Origin: JBKBIP01 sp046297495
Lineage (GTDB): Bacteria > Planctomycetota > Planctomycetia > Gemmatales > Gemmataceae
Reading direction: 5' to 3'
Assembly: GCA_046297495.1 (NCBI GenBank)
Contig: JBKBIP010000045.1
Span: 1-32,056 of the forward strand
Length of the DNA stretch: 32,056 nt
Below are positions 1 through 9,310 of this stretch, piece by piece. The translations under genes and the position numbers were made by a program. How positions within the stretch are numbered: position 1 is the first letter of the stretch; every line of letters begins with the position of its first letter. The notes beneath the pieces were generated by a model. It saw only the letters and a program-made list of their open reading frames with translations. It was not told the DNA's origin and did no database searches.

Positions 1-15
1 AAACGTCACCAAATG

Positions 16-363
16 TTAAATTGCTTCGGGGCCGCGTTCGCCGGTGCGGATGCGGATGCAGTCTTCCAGGGGCAGGATGAATATCTTGCCGTCACCGATG
101 CGGCCTTCCGGCCCCGTGCGGCCTGCTTCCATGATGGCGTTCACGGTTGGCTCGACGAAATCCTCATTGACGGCGATTTGCAGCTGGACTTTGCGCAACA
201 GGTTCACCGTCAGCTCATGGCCGCGATAGATTTCCGAATGTCCCTTCTGTCGGCCAAAGCCCTGCACATCCACGATGGTCAGGCGGAACACCTCGACCTT
301 GCTCAACGCTTCCTTGACCGCTTCGAGTTTCGACGGCTGAATGATGGCCAGGATGAGTTTCAT
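16..363 (-). CDS. glnB: PII family nitrogen regulatory protein
   Basis: Cytoplasmic trimeric PII signalling protein that senses ATP/ADP and 2-oxoglutarate and controls nitrogen-related targets (family knowledge). The 115-residue product starts MKLILAIIQPSKLEAVKEAL and keeps the signature GFGRQKGHSEIYRG (residues 35-48) and the C-terminal IGDGKIF...IRIRTGE block. The ATG at 363 fits the family N-terminus; a longer frame to 480 would add unrelated residues. A GAAGGA motif lies 11 nt upstream. Two oddities are visible. T-loop position 51, the uridylylated tyrosine in E. coli GlnB, is leucine here (H49-E50-L51). About three residues (PEG) are inserted before IGDGKIF, which explains 115 rather than 112 residues. 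It lies 31 bp downstream of a BNR-repeat gene on the same strand; no amtB or glnA is visible, though the downstream neighbour lies outside the window. Confidence 0.95.
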   Translation of the reverse strand: MKLILAIIQPSKLEAVKEALSKVEVFRLTIVDVQGFGRQKGHSEIYRGHELTVNLLRKVQLQIAVNEDFVEPTVNAIMEAGRTGPEGRIGDGKIFILPLEDCIRIRTGERGPEAI

Positions 364-394
364 GGGTGCGGTTGGTCCTTCGTTGGCACAGGGG

Positions 395-1546
395 TTAGGG
401 GTTCGTGACAAGGCGATCAATTTCGACGCGCAGCCGCGCCTGGTCACTGACAGGTCGCATCGCCCGCGCGTCCTCTTCACGAAACGTCGCCATCAGGATG
501 GCGCCAGCGGGCGTGCGCTGGTAATCGTAGATGACATAAATTGTGCCATCCGCCGCTTGGACACCATCCGGGTAGGTGACACCCTCACGCTCATCGAGCA
601 TCAGGCCCCCTTTCCAGGTTTTGCCGTCGTCGTCGGATACGAATGCCATCAGCTTTTCGCGTCGCGTCCGTTCGTCCAGCGGGCCATGCTTGACCAACAA
701 CAGATTGCCCGAGCGCAAGCGCCGGATGAAGAACCGCGAAGTCGGATGCGCGATCGCGGCGCGCTCGACTGGAGACCAAGTCTTGCCGCCGTCGTGTGAA
801 ACCGTTTCGGCAATGCCACGACTGCGGACCAACATCCACAGCGAACCGTCCTTGCGTTCGACGATCATCGGTTCATCGGGACCACGGGCTTCAGCGGGCA
901 GCACGTTGGCCGTGCCGCGCAAGTGAAAAGTCTTGCCCTGGTCCGTCGAGGCATAGACCCGGATACTGTCATCCGCTTTCCAAATGGAAGAAGTGAACAA
1001 CCAATCGCCGTTTTTCAGTACGGTCGGCTTGTTCAACATGATGCCATCTCCTAGTCGTCGCGGCGGAGACCAGCGCGGCTCCGCTGCATCTGGGTCATCG
1101 GTCATGATCGCCCAAATGCCGTAGCGGCCGTCCTGCTGGCCGTAACTTTGACCCCAGAAAACCCACAATCGCCCCAGCGGATCGATCCAAATGCAAGCGG
1201 ACATCGCCCGCACCCCTCGGCGCGGCATAATCATGAGCTTGACATCCGACCATGACTTGCCCTCATTATCGCTGAATTTCACCACCTGGTAATTGCGCGT
1301 GCTCTCGACGTCTCGTCCGTAAACCGTCCACAACCGGCCTTTCGCGGTCCGTTCAATGCCGGCCACCCCCTGTCGTTTGGTCGGTGGGATATGCGATTTC
1401 CAGGGGTTGAGGATGATGTTGGGCGGCTCCAGAGCCAGGTCGCGGCCAGGGGGGGGACCATGCGCCGACTTCGACTCATCCGCATCCGCGGCGGCCAGAA
1501 TGGAACCGATGCCAAACAATGTCACTACCAACGCCGTCTGTCTCAT
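395..1546 (-). CDS. Exported sialidase/BNR-repeat family protein
   Basis: A 383-residue secreted beta-propeller protein. The N-terminus MRQTALVVTLFGIGSILAAA looks like a Sec signal peptide, which is why the ATG at 1546 is preferred to the longer frame from 1612. Four Asp-box (BNR) repeats can be read: SDNEGKSW (92-99), STDQGKTF (200-207), SHDGGKTW (250-257) and SDDDGKTW (304-311), spaced as in six-bladed sialidase propellers. Family members include exo-sialidases and other glycan-binding or glycan-cleaving proteins; sialidase activity cannot be asserted because the full catalytic set was not traced. The gene starts 28 bp downstream of a DUF1501 gene on the same strand and is followed after 31 bp by glnB, so the three may be co-transcribed. 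A role in extracellular glycan use is an inference. Confidence 0.85.
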   Translation of the reverse strand: MRQTALVVTLFGIGSILAAADADESKSAHGPPPGRDLALEPPNIILNPWKSHIPPTKRQGVAGIERTAKGRLWTVYGRDVESTRNYQVVKFSDNEGKSWSDVKLMIMPRRGVRAMSACIWIDPLGRLWVFWGQSYGQQDGRYGIWAIMTDDPDAAEPRWSPPRRLGDGIMLNKPTVLKNGDWLFTSSIWKADDSIRVYASTDQGKTFHLRGTANVLPAEARGPDEPMIVERKDGSLWMLVRSRGIAETVSHDGGKTWSPVERAAIAHPTSRFFIRRLRSGNLLLVKHGPLDERTRREKLMAFVSDDDGKTWKGGLMLDEREGVTYPDGVQAADGTIYVIYDYQRTPAGAILMATFREEDARAMRPVSDQARLRVEIDRLVTNP

Positions 1547-1574
1547 GTTGAGCTTCCCGTGCAAGAGATGAGTT

Positions 1575-3005
<1,431 letters not shown>

Positions 3006-3044
3006 GGTGCGGTCTTTCTTCTTGGTCTTGAATCAGCTCGTGAT

Positions 3045-3094
3045 GATTTATCGATTCGCGCCGAGAGTCGGCGGCGTGCGCAAACCGATGAATC
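3045..3094. repeat. Intergenic imperfect palindrome, copy A
   Basis: A 50-bp imperfect palindrome starting GATTTATCGATTCGCGC and ending GCGCAAACCGATGAATC. It lies between the PSD1 and DUF1501 genes, both on the minus strand. It is related to copies at 6422, 9211, 11466 and 17246. Confidence 0.75.
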
Positions 3095-3129
3095 CTCGGA
3101 AAAACTCAGCGCGACTACCGTAAAATTCA

Positions 3130-6100
3130 TTACTTCGTAATCGTCTCATCCAAATTCAACAACACCGTGGCCACGCTGTACCAGGCGGCGAACTCCGGTA
3201 GCGGGACATCTTTGGGAGCCGAGAAATTGCCCACGAGCTTTTGCGCGGCGATGAGATTGTTTTTAGAGACGGCGAACTGTTCCTCAAACAAGTCGCGCAG
3301 AATAGTCACCTCCTTATCATCTGGCTGGCGGGCCATGCACAATCGAAAGGCGTGGCGAAGACGTTCATCCGGCGTGGCATCGGGCTTCTCGACCAGCAGG
3401 CGCCGGGCCAAGGCCAACGCCGCTTCCACATACACGGGATCATTGAGCAGCGTTAGCGCCTGCAGGGGCGTGTTAGTCCGTGAGCGTTGCACCGTGCAGC
3501 TGAGCCGATTGGTGGCGTCGAAGTTGATGAAGCTCGGATACGGCGAGCCACGCTTCCAGACAACATACAGGCCACGCCGATAGCGCATCTCGCCTGGACT
3601 GACGATGTAGTCATAGCGCTGCCCGCCAACCTTGGTCCAGATGCCGTCGGGTTGGTAGGGCTTGATCGGGGGGCCGCCTTGTTGGAGACTGAGCAAGCCA
3701 GCTGCCGCCAAGGCATTGTCGCGGATCATCTCGGCATCCATGCGGAAGCGCGGGCCACGGGCGTGGAGTTTGTTTTGATCATCGCGGGTCAGTAGCTCCG
3801 GCGTGAGGTTCGCCGATTGCCGGTAGGTGGCGCTCAGGACGATGGTTTTTAGGATGTGTTTCATGTCCCAGGGGCGGGGAAGTTCGCCGTTGGCTCGCTC
3901 GCTAAACGGGCCGTCCATGAACTCCATCGCCAACCAGTCGAGCAATTCCGGATGTGTCGGCGGTTCCCCCTGGATGCCGAAATCCTCGACGGTACGGACG
4001 ATACCATGTCCAAAGATTTCCGCCCACCAGCGGTTGACGGTCACGCGCGCCGCCAGAGGATTGTCGCGGGATACCAACCAACGAGCGAAGGTCAAGCGCT
4101 GGCGCGGACCTTCGGGCAGCGGGTGCAGCACAGCGGGCGTATCCGGCTCGACCGGCTCCTTGGGGCTGCGGTAGTCGCCACGGTTGAAAACGAAAGTTTG
4201 CCGCGGCGTTGGCAGCTCTTGCATGACCAAGGTGGTCGCGGGGGCCAATGCCGCCAACGCTTGTTGCGTCTGTTGGCTTTGGCGTTGCAGCTGGGTCATC
4301 TTGGCGTCCTGAGCCAGGCGATGAGCCAGCAAGCGATCCCGGTCCTTCGGCGTCCATTTCAGGTCGGGCTTCTTCAAAATGGCCAACACATCCGCCGGCA
4401 ACTCCTGGCCGCCGATCTTGCCGGTGACTGCCGATAGCCGCAATCGGCCAATCGTGCGCCCGCCGCCGTAGTTCTGAATGAGGGTGAAAGTCAGCGTCGT
4501 TCCCTTGTCGTAACCGATCGGCTGATCCGCTTGAAAGACGGCCCAATGCGATTCGCCGAAACGCGGATTGATGGCCCAGGCGGTTTTCGGGTCCTGGTCG
4601 ATGGCCTGCGACACATCGAAACGCTGCTGCGAGAAGCTGGCTTGGGCGGCCACCAGACGCACCGGCTGATTCTGCTTCGGCGTCTCACGCGGGGCGGCGG
4701 CCACGGTGAAATCATTCAGCACGAAATTGGGCCGTTGCGGATCGCCGCGTCCGGGGCCTTGGCCGGGCAGCGAATCATCGGTCAGCGCTTCCAGCTTGAA
4801 GGCCCGCATCTGGGTTAAGTCCGTGTGCATCGTGACTATATATGTATCCCGGTCGGGGGGATCATCGAGAAACAGCACCGAACCATCGTCGAGTAGTTTC
4901 CAAGTCGCCCCTTCCTTGGACACAACGTCGGCAATCTCCAAAATATGCGTCGCTGGTTTGTCCACCAAGGAATCGACCATGCCGCTGGCCCAAGCATCCA
5001 AATCGGCACGCAGCTCCTGTTGCCGGTCCTTGGCCGCCTGTTGCAGCTTGGCTAAATCCTCTTGCAATTGGCGGCGCTCCCTATCGCGTTCGGGATCGCT
5101 TAGTGTCATCGTGGGGCCAAGGAACTGAATCGAGCCGGGCACCTTGGGATTGCTGCGATCGGCTTCGATGGCCGTATTGTTGAAGAAGGCCAACAGTTGG
5201 TAATACTCCTTCTGCGTGAAGGGGTCGTACTTATGCTCATGACACTGAGCGCATTCCAGCGTCGTTCCCAGCCAAACGGTGGCCGTGGTGTTGACGCGGT
5301 CGATGATTTGGTTGATGCGAGTCTCTTCGGGAATGGAGCCGGCCTCGACATTGGTGGTGGCGCAGCGGTGAAAGCCGGTGGCAATCCGCTGACTCTCGGT
5401 GGCATTGGGGAGCAAGTCGCCGGCCATCTGCTCGATGGTGAACTGATCGAACGGCATGTTAGCGTTCAGGGCATTGACCACCCAATCGCGGTATGCCCAA
5501 TTGTCACGCAGGTCGTCGCGTTGGAAGCCGTGCGAATCGGCGTAGCGGGCCAGGTCGAGCCAGGGCCGCGCCCAGCGCACGCCGAATTGCGGCGAGTGCA
5601 ACAGCCGATCCACCAGCTTTTCGTAAGCGTCCGGCGATGGATCCGCGAGAAAAGCAGCCACTGCCTCCGGCGCCGGCGGCAGGCCGATCAGGTCGAGCGA
5701 TACTCGGCGCATCAGGGCCGCCTTGTCCGCTTCGGGGGACGGTTTTAGTCCCTCTTGCTCCAATCGGGCCAGAATGAAAAAGTCGATGGCATTCTTGGGC
5801 CAGGCGGCGTCCTTCACTTTCGGCAGCAGGGGCCGCACCGGCGGAATGTACGCCCAATGTTTGGTCAATTGCAAGTCAGCGGGCCACTTGGCTCCTTGGG
5901 CGATCCAGGATCGAATCAGCTCGATTTCCCGCGCTGACAACGGCTCGCCGCGCGCCGGCATGATGTCCCGGTCGCCACGCGGCAACGTGATGCGCCGCAC
6001 TAGCTCACTGTTCTCCGGCTGGCCGGGAACGATAATCTCTTCCGCGTGAAACGCTCCCCTTCGTGTATCCAGACGCAGCTTCCCTTTTTGCTGATCGGGG

Positions 6101-6270
6101 CCATGACAATCGAAACACGTTTTGCGCAGCAGCGGATACACATCGCGGGCAAAATCGACCGGAGCGGCTGCCGTCTCCTTGGCGCCGGCACTCAGCCAAT
6201 TTCCTACCCCGCCGGCCAGCAGAACGACAACAATAATTCCTGGTAGGGCATAACGCGACAATTTCGGCAT
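3130..6270 (-). CDS. PSD1 and planctomycete cytochrome C domain-containing protein (PSCyt1/DUF1549/DUF1553)
   Basis: A 1046-residue exported protein of the planctomycete cytochrome type. An N-terminal hydrophobic segment (about residues 7-26) acts as signal or anchor. The PSCyt1 domain follows, with heme-binding-type CFDCH at 52-56 and the IMPARGEPLS segment. DUF1549 spans about 155-365 and contains a second CxxCH, CAQCH (340-344). A charged, probably coiled-coil stretch near 400-440 leads to a poorly recognised middle region. C-terminal DUF1553 begins around LTFARWLVSRDNPLAARVTV. The ATG at 6270 puts the hydrophobic segment at the N-terminus; the frame extends to 6432 but the extra residues look non-coding. 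Biochemical function is unknown. The gene is flanked on the same strand by two DUF1501 genes, the usual partner family. Heme attachment is inferred from the motifs only. Confidence 0.93.
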   Translation of the reverse strand: MPKLSRYALPGIIVVVLLAGGVGNWLSAGAKETAAAPVDFARDVYPLLRKTCFDCHGPDQQKGKLRLDTRRGAFHAEEIIVPGQPENSELVRRITLPRGDRDIMPARGEPLSAREIELIRSWIAQGAKWPADLQLTKHWAYIPPVRPLLPKVKDAAWPKNAIDFFILARLEQEGLKPSPEADKAALMRRVSLDLIGLPPAPEAVAAFLADPSPDAYEKLVDRLLHSPQFGVRWARPWLDLARYADSHGFQRDDLRDNWAYRDWVVNALNANMPFDQFTIEQMAGDLLPNATESQRIATGFHRCATTNVEAGSIPEETRINQIIDRVNTTATVWLGTTLECAQCHEHKYDPFTQKEYYQLLAFFNNTAIEADRSNPKVPGSIQFLGPTMTLSDPERDRERRQLQEDLAKLQQAAKDRQQELRADLDAWASGMVDSLVDKPATHILEIADVVSKEGATWKLLDDGSVLFLDDPPDRDTYIVTMHTDLTQMRAFKLEALTDDSLPGQGPGRGDPQRPNFVLNDFTVAAAPRETPKQNQPVRLVAAQASFSQQRFDVSQAIDQDPKTAWAINPRFGESHWAVFQADQPIGYDKGTTLTFTLIQNYGGGRTIGRLRLSAVTGKIGGQELPADVLAILKKPDLKWTPKDRDRLLAHRLAQDAKMTQLQRQSQQTQQALAALAPATTLVMQELPTPRQTFVFNRGDYRSPKEPVEPDTPAVLHPLPEGPRQRLTFARWLVSRDNPLAARVTVNRWWAEIFGHGIVRTVEDFGIQGEPPTHPELLDWLAMEFMDGPFSERANGELPRPWDMKHILKTIVLSATYRQSANLTPELLTRDDQNKLHARGPRFRMDAEMIRDNALAAAGLLSLQQGGPPIKPYQPDGIWTKVGGQRYDYIVSPGEMRYRRGLYVVWKRGSPYPSFINFDATNRLSCTVQRSRTNTPLQALTLLNDPVYVEAALALARRLLVEKPDATPDERLRHAFRLCMARQPDDKEVTILRDLFEEQFAVSKNNLIAAQKLVGNFSAPKDVPLPEFAAWYSVATVLLNLDETITK

Positions 6271-6421
6271 GGTCCAACCTCGGAAGGCAGCAACGGCGGA
6301 AACATCGGGGAATAGAGGATAGTATGAAGGAGAACATCGGAGTTGGCAACGAAAAAGTGGGGCAGAATCGAGCGAAGGGCTCATTCCATTCCACGCCCCT
6401 ATTTGGATCAAACAGGTGCTC

Positions 6422-6473
6422 GATGGAAGCATCGGTTCGCGCGCGACGCCGAGCGCGAATCGATGCCTCCATC
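6422..6473. repeat. Intergenic imperfect palindrome, copy B
   Basis: A 52-bp imperfect palindrome between a DUF1501 gene and the PSD1 gene. Its arms read GATGGAAGCATCGGTTCGCG and, on the opposite strand, GATGGAGGCATCGATTCGCG, with only two mismatches over 20 bp. It has the longest and best-paired arms of the five copies. Confidence 0.8.
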
Positions 6474-6498
6474 TTGGAGATTTGGTGATGACAACCCA

Positions 6499-7884
6499 CT
6501 AACCATACAATTCTGCGATGGGTTTGCCGAAGGGCAGAACCGGGTGGGGGCGGCCGGTGTTGTCCTCGTAGTGGACGCTGGTATCGACGCCGAGATGATC
6601 ATAGATGGTCGCCAGCACGTCTTGGGGGGGCTTGGGATTGAGCTTGGGAAAAGCCCCTTTGGAATCGGATTCGCCAACGACGCGCCCCCCTTGTATCGGG
6701 CCGCCGGCCAACACGGCGCTGAAGACGTTGGGGTAGTGGTCTCGGCCGGCGTCGCGGTTGACCTTCGGCGTTCGGCCAAATTCCCCCCACGCCACCACCA
6801 ACGTCGAGGACAGCAGGCCGCGTTCCTCCAGGTCGGTCATCAGGGCGGCGAAAGCCCGATCCCAGCGCGGCAGGAAGCCGAGCTTTAACGACTCGAAACC
6901 AAGCACATGCGTATCCCACCAGCGCAAATCGACCGTCACTAGCCGAACGCCGGCCTCCACCAGCCGCCGGGCCAGCAAGATGCGCTGGCTCCAGGCCGGA
7001 GCGCCGCAGCGATTCGATGCCTTGGGATCGAAAGCGGGCATAAAGCCGTAGCGCTCGCGGAGCGGGGCTGGTTCCTTGTCCAAATCGAAAGCGTCGCGGG
7101 CCTTGGGTGAGGTGAGAATGTCCCAGGCTTTTTGCTGGAAGCGATCCAAGGCCGCCAATTGGCCGGATCCGTCGATGTCGCGGCGCAGCTGGTCGAAGTC
7201 GCGCAGCAATTGCCGGCGGTCGCCGAGCCGTTCCACCGTGACACCCTGCGGCAAGGTGAAGTTGGGGAGGCGGAACGGGCCGGGGTTGGCCGGGTCGGCG
7301 TTGGTCTCGAATGCCTTGTACGCCACTCCCAGGTAGGCCGCGCCGACGCCGGGCAGATGACGGGGGATCATCACATAAGGAGGCAGCTCCGGCACCTGAT
7401 CGCCGAGCTGCTTGGCGACAATCGAGCCGCAGCTGGGATAGACGTTCTCATCGGCGTTGGGGCCGGGCGGATAGCCGGTGAAGCAAATTTGATCGGCGGC
7501 GGAATGGCCGGCGTTGTCGTGGTACAGGCTGCGCACGATGGACCATTTGTCCATGATCTGAGCCGTCAGGGGGAGCTGATCGGAAATGGTGATCCCTGGC
7601 ACATTGGTCGGGATGGTGCCGAACTCGCCGCGATATTCCTCTGGGGCGTCCGGTTTGGTGTCCCACATGTCGATGTGGCTCGGCCCGCCGCGCATCCACA
7701 GGATAATAACCGATGGCACGCGCCCCGTGGCGGGGGCCGTCGCTCCCTGAGCTTCCAGGCGCAATAGATCGGCCAAGCCCAATCCGGTCCCCAACACGCC
7801 GGCTTTCAAGAACTCCCGCCGACTGACATGCAATTGCTGCCGAAATTCCCGGCAACCAACACGAGCACCCCCCATGCTCTTCAT
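6499..7884 (-). CDS. DUF1501 domain-containing protein, Tat-exported (second copy)
   Basis: A 461-residue DUF1501 protein, distinct in sequence from the one at 1575-3005. The twin-arginine motif SRREFLKAGV (residues 21-30) is followed by a hydrophobic run. Family motifs are RGGPSHIDMWDTKP, AWGEFGRTPKV, GRDHYPNVFSAVLAGG and a C-terminal PQDVLATIYDHLGVD. This copy has the usual GGPSHxDxWD spelling, whereas the other has GAPSQLDLFD. The start at 7884 is supported by GGGAG 9 nt upstream; an ATG at 7875 is an alternative, and the frame open to 8031 extends into the divergent intergenic region. It is probably the first gene of the minus-strand PSD1/DUF1501 group, 228 bp ahead of the PSD1 gene. Function beyond export and membership of the phosphatase-like fold is unknown. 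Confidence 0.93.
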   Translation of the reverse strand: MKSMGGARVGCREFRQQLHVSRREFLKAGVLGTGLGLADLLRLEAQGATAPATGRVPSVIILWMRGGPSHIDMWDTKPDAPEEYRGEFGTIPTNVPGITISDQLPLTAQIMDKWSIVRSLYHDNAGHSAADQICFTGYPPGPNADENVYPSCGSIVAKQLGDQVPELPPYVMIPRHLPGVGAAYLGVAYKAFETNADPANPGPFRLPNFTLPQGVTVERLGDRRQLLRDFDQLRRDIDGSGQLAALDRFQQKAWDILTSPKARDAFDLDKEPAPLRERYGFMPAFDPKASNRCGAPAWSQRILLARRLVEAGVRLVTVDLRWWDTHVLGFESLKLGFLPRWDRAFAALMTDLEERGLLSSTLVVAWGEFGRTPKVNRDAGRDHYPNVFSAVLAGGPIQGGRVVGESDSKGAFPKLNPKPPQDVLATIYDHLGVDTSVHYEDNTGRPHPVLPFGKPIAELYG

Positions 7885-8242
7885 GTGTGAATACTCCCGC
7901 AATAGGTTGGACCCGCCCCAGGCAAGGCAGGCAGTGGCAGAAATTGGCCGGGGTGTGGGCAGGCAGCATCCCCGACGCGCGGTATCCGTTGATTTCCGTT
8001 GTATGGTAGCCGTTGTCGAACGCGGGAGCAAGGATTTTCAGGTCAAAAAAGGGGACGCGACTCAATTTCGATGGTTATCAGATTCCACCACGATCAACTC
8101 TCCGTCAGCAAATACGAGTCGCGTCCCCTTTTTCTTGATTGGGGCGTGACAACCACAATCTCCTCGCCATCACGCGGGCTACTCGCTAATCTATCGGACA
8201 GCGGCGGTTCTCTCACTTTCAAGGTAAATGAAAGGACGACCT
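7885..8242. other. Divergent intergenic region
   Basis: A 358-bp gap between the divergent starts of the DUF1501 gene (minus) and the SMP-30 gene (plus). It must contain promoters for both, but I could not identify a convincing -35/-10 pair. Its central part holds the inverted repeat at 8046-8133. Reading frames that cross it are extensions of neighbouring frames with no recognisable protein. Confidence 0.6.
8046..8133. repeat. 18-bp perfect inverted repeat with 52-bp spacer
   Basis: The left arm AAAAAGGGGACGCGACTC (8046-8063) is the exact reverse complement of the right arm at 8116-8133. The 52-bp spacer has no obvious coding content and the pairing stops outside the arms. The A-run/GGGGAC arms resemble short palindromic elements mobilised by REP-associated transposases or MITE-like remnants, but no transposase is present. 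It could also fold in RNA as a long-loop hairpin ending in U-rich sequence when read on the plus strand. Confidence 0.7.
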
Positions 8243-9166
8243 ATGTTGCGACAATCACTTACCTGGTCATTGTTTCTGGGCCTGATCGCACAGGGAATGG
8301 TCATGGCCGAACCGATTCCAGGGATTGGTCCGGTTGGCGACAGCAAACGCTTGCACACCGGCTTTGCCTTCACCGAAGGCCCCGCTGCCGACCGGGAAGG
8401 GAATGTCTATTTCACCGACATCCCCCATGAACGGATTCACAAAGTTGATAAAGACGGCAAGCTGTCCATCTTCCGCGACCAGTCGGGACATGCCAATGGT
8501 CTGATGGTCAACGCCAAGGGGGAGATCGTGGCCTGCGAGATGGATGGGCAAGTCGTGGCCTTCAGCCCCGATGGCAAGGAGCGCCGCGTCCTCGCCGCCG
8601 AGCACAACGGCAAACGTTTCAACGCTCCGAACGATCTGGTCATTGACAAGCAAGGGGGCATCTATTTCACCGATCCCGCCTTCCGCGCTCCGATGCCGTT
8701 GCCGCAAGAAAAAACGGCGGTCTATTACATCACCCCCACGGGCCAGGTAACACGGCTGATCGACAATCTGCCCAATCCGAATGGCGTCATCCTATCCCCC
8801 GATGAAAAGACCTTGTATGTCATTCCGACCGGACAGGCGGATATGATGGCCTATCCCATTCTGTCCCCCGGCCAGCTCGGCAAAGGGCGGGTCTTCTGCA
8901 CGCTCCAACAGCCCGAAGGAGTCAAGAACACCGGCGGCGACGGCTTGACCGTCGATACCAAGGGGAACCTGTACATCACCTCGCGGCTGGGGCTGCAAGT
9001 GTTCGATCCCGCCGGCAAACTGCTGGGCATCATCGAGCTGCCCGAACAGCCAGCCAACGTGACCTTCGGTGGCCCGGACCACAAGACCCTCTATGTCACC
9101 GCCCGCAAATCGTTATACACCGTGCCGATGGCCGTGACCGGCCATGTGTTCCCGGCGGGGAAGTAA
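8243..9166 (+). CDS. SMP-30/gluconolactonase/LRE family protein, exported
   Basis: A 307-residue six-bladed beta-propeller of the SMP-30/gluconolactonase family, members of which hydrolyse sugar lactones with one divalent metal ion. Candidate metal ligands match the family: E45 in TEGPAAD, N180 in NPNGV and D233 in GGDGLTVD, with N130 in FNAPNDLV at the substrate position. Repeated blade motifs such as GNVYFTD, GGIYFTD and GNLYITS are clear. The N-terminus MLRQSLTWSLFLGLIAQGM is a signal peptide, so it probably acts in the periplasm. The ATG at 8243 is chosen because AAGGA lies 6 nt upstream; an ATG at 8228, adding five residues, is poorly spaced from its AAGG. The true substrate is unknown. 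Confidence 0.9.
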   Translation: MLRQSLTWSLFLGLIAQGMVMAEPIPGIGPVGDSKRLHTGFAFTEGPAADREGNVYFTDIPHERIHKVDKDGKLSIFRDQSGHANGLMVNAKGEIVACEMDGQVVAFSPDGKERRVLAAEHNGKRFNAPNDLVIDKQGGIYFTDPAFRAPMPLPQEKTAVYYITPTGQVTRLIDNLPNPNGVILSPDEKTLYVIPTGQADMMAYPILSPGQLGKGRVFCTLQQPEGVKNTGGDGLTVDTKGNLYITSRLGLQVFDPAGKLLGIIELPEQPANVTFGGPDHKTLYVTARKSLYTVPMAVTGHVFPAGK

Positions 9167-9210
9167 TAGGGAGTTGTCTCTGATTGTGGATCGGCAAAAA
9201 TACCTTGTTG

Positions 9211-9260
9211 GAGTCATCGGTTCGCGCGCCGAGTCGATAGCGGGCGCGAATCGATGAATC
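9211..9260. repeat. Intergenic imperfect palindrome, copy C
   Basis: A 50-bp imperfect palindrome starting GAGTCATCGGTTCGCGC and ending GCGCGAATCGATGAATC. It lies between the SMP-30 gene and the aminotransferase gene, both on the plus strand, and is among the copies closest to the family consensus. Confidence 0.8.
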
Positions 9261-9310
9261 GCCACAGGAATCACAAAAGACGGCTAGCGCGCAGGCAAAA
9301 GAGAAACACT

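Noticed and set aside
8046..8133. Inverted repeat considered as the ends of an insertion sequence
   Set aside because: Only 52 bp separate the arms, so no transposase can be encoded. It is kept as a repeat, with no claim of a complete mobile element.
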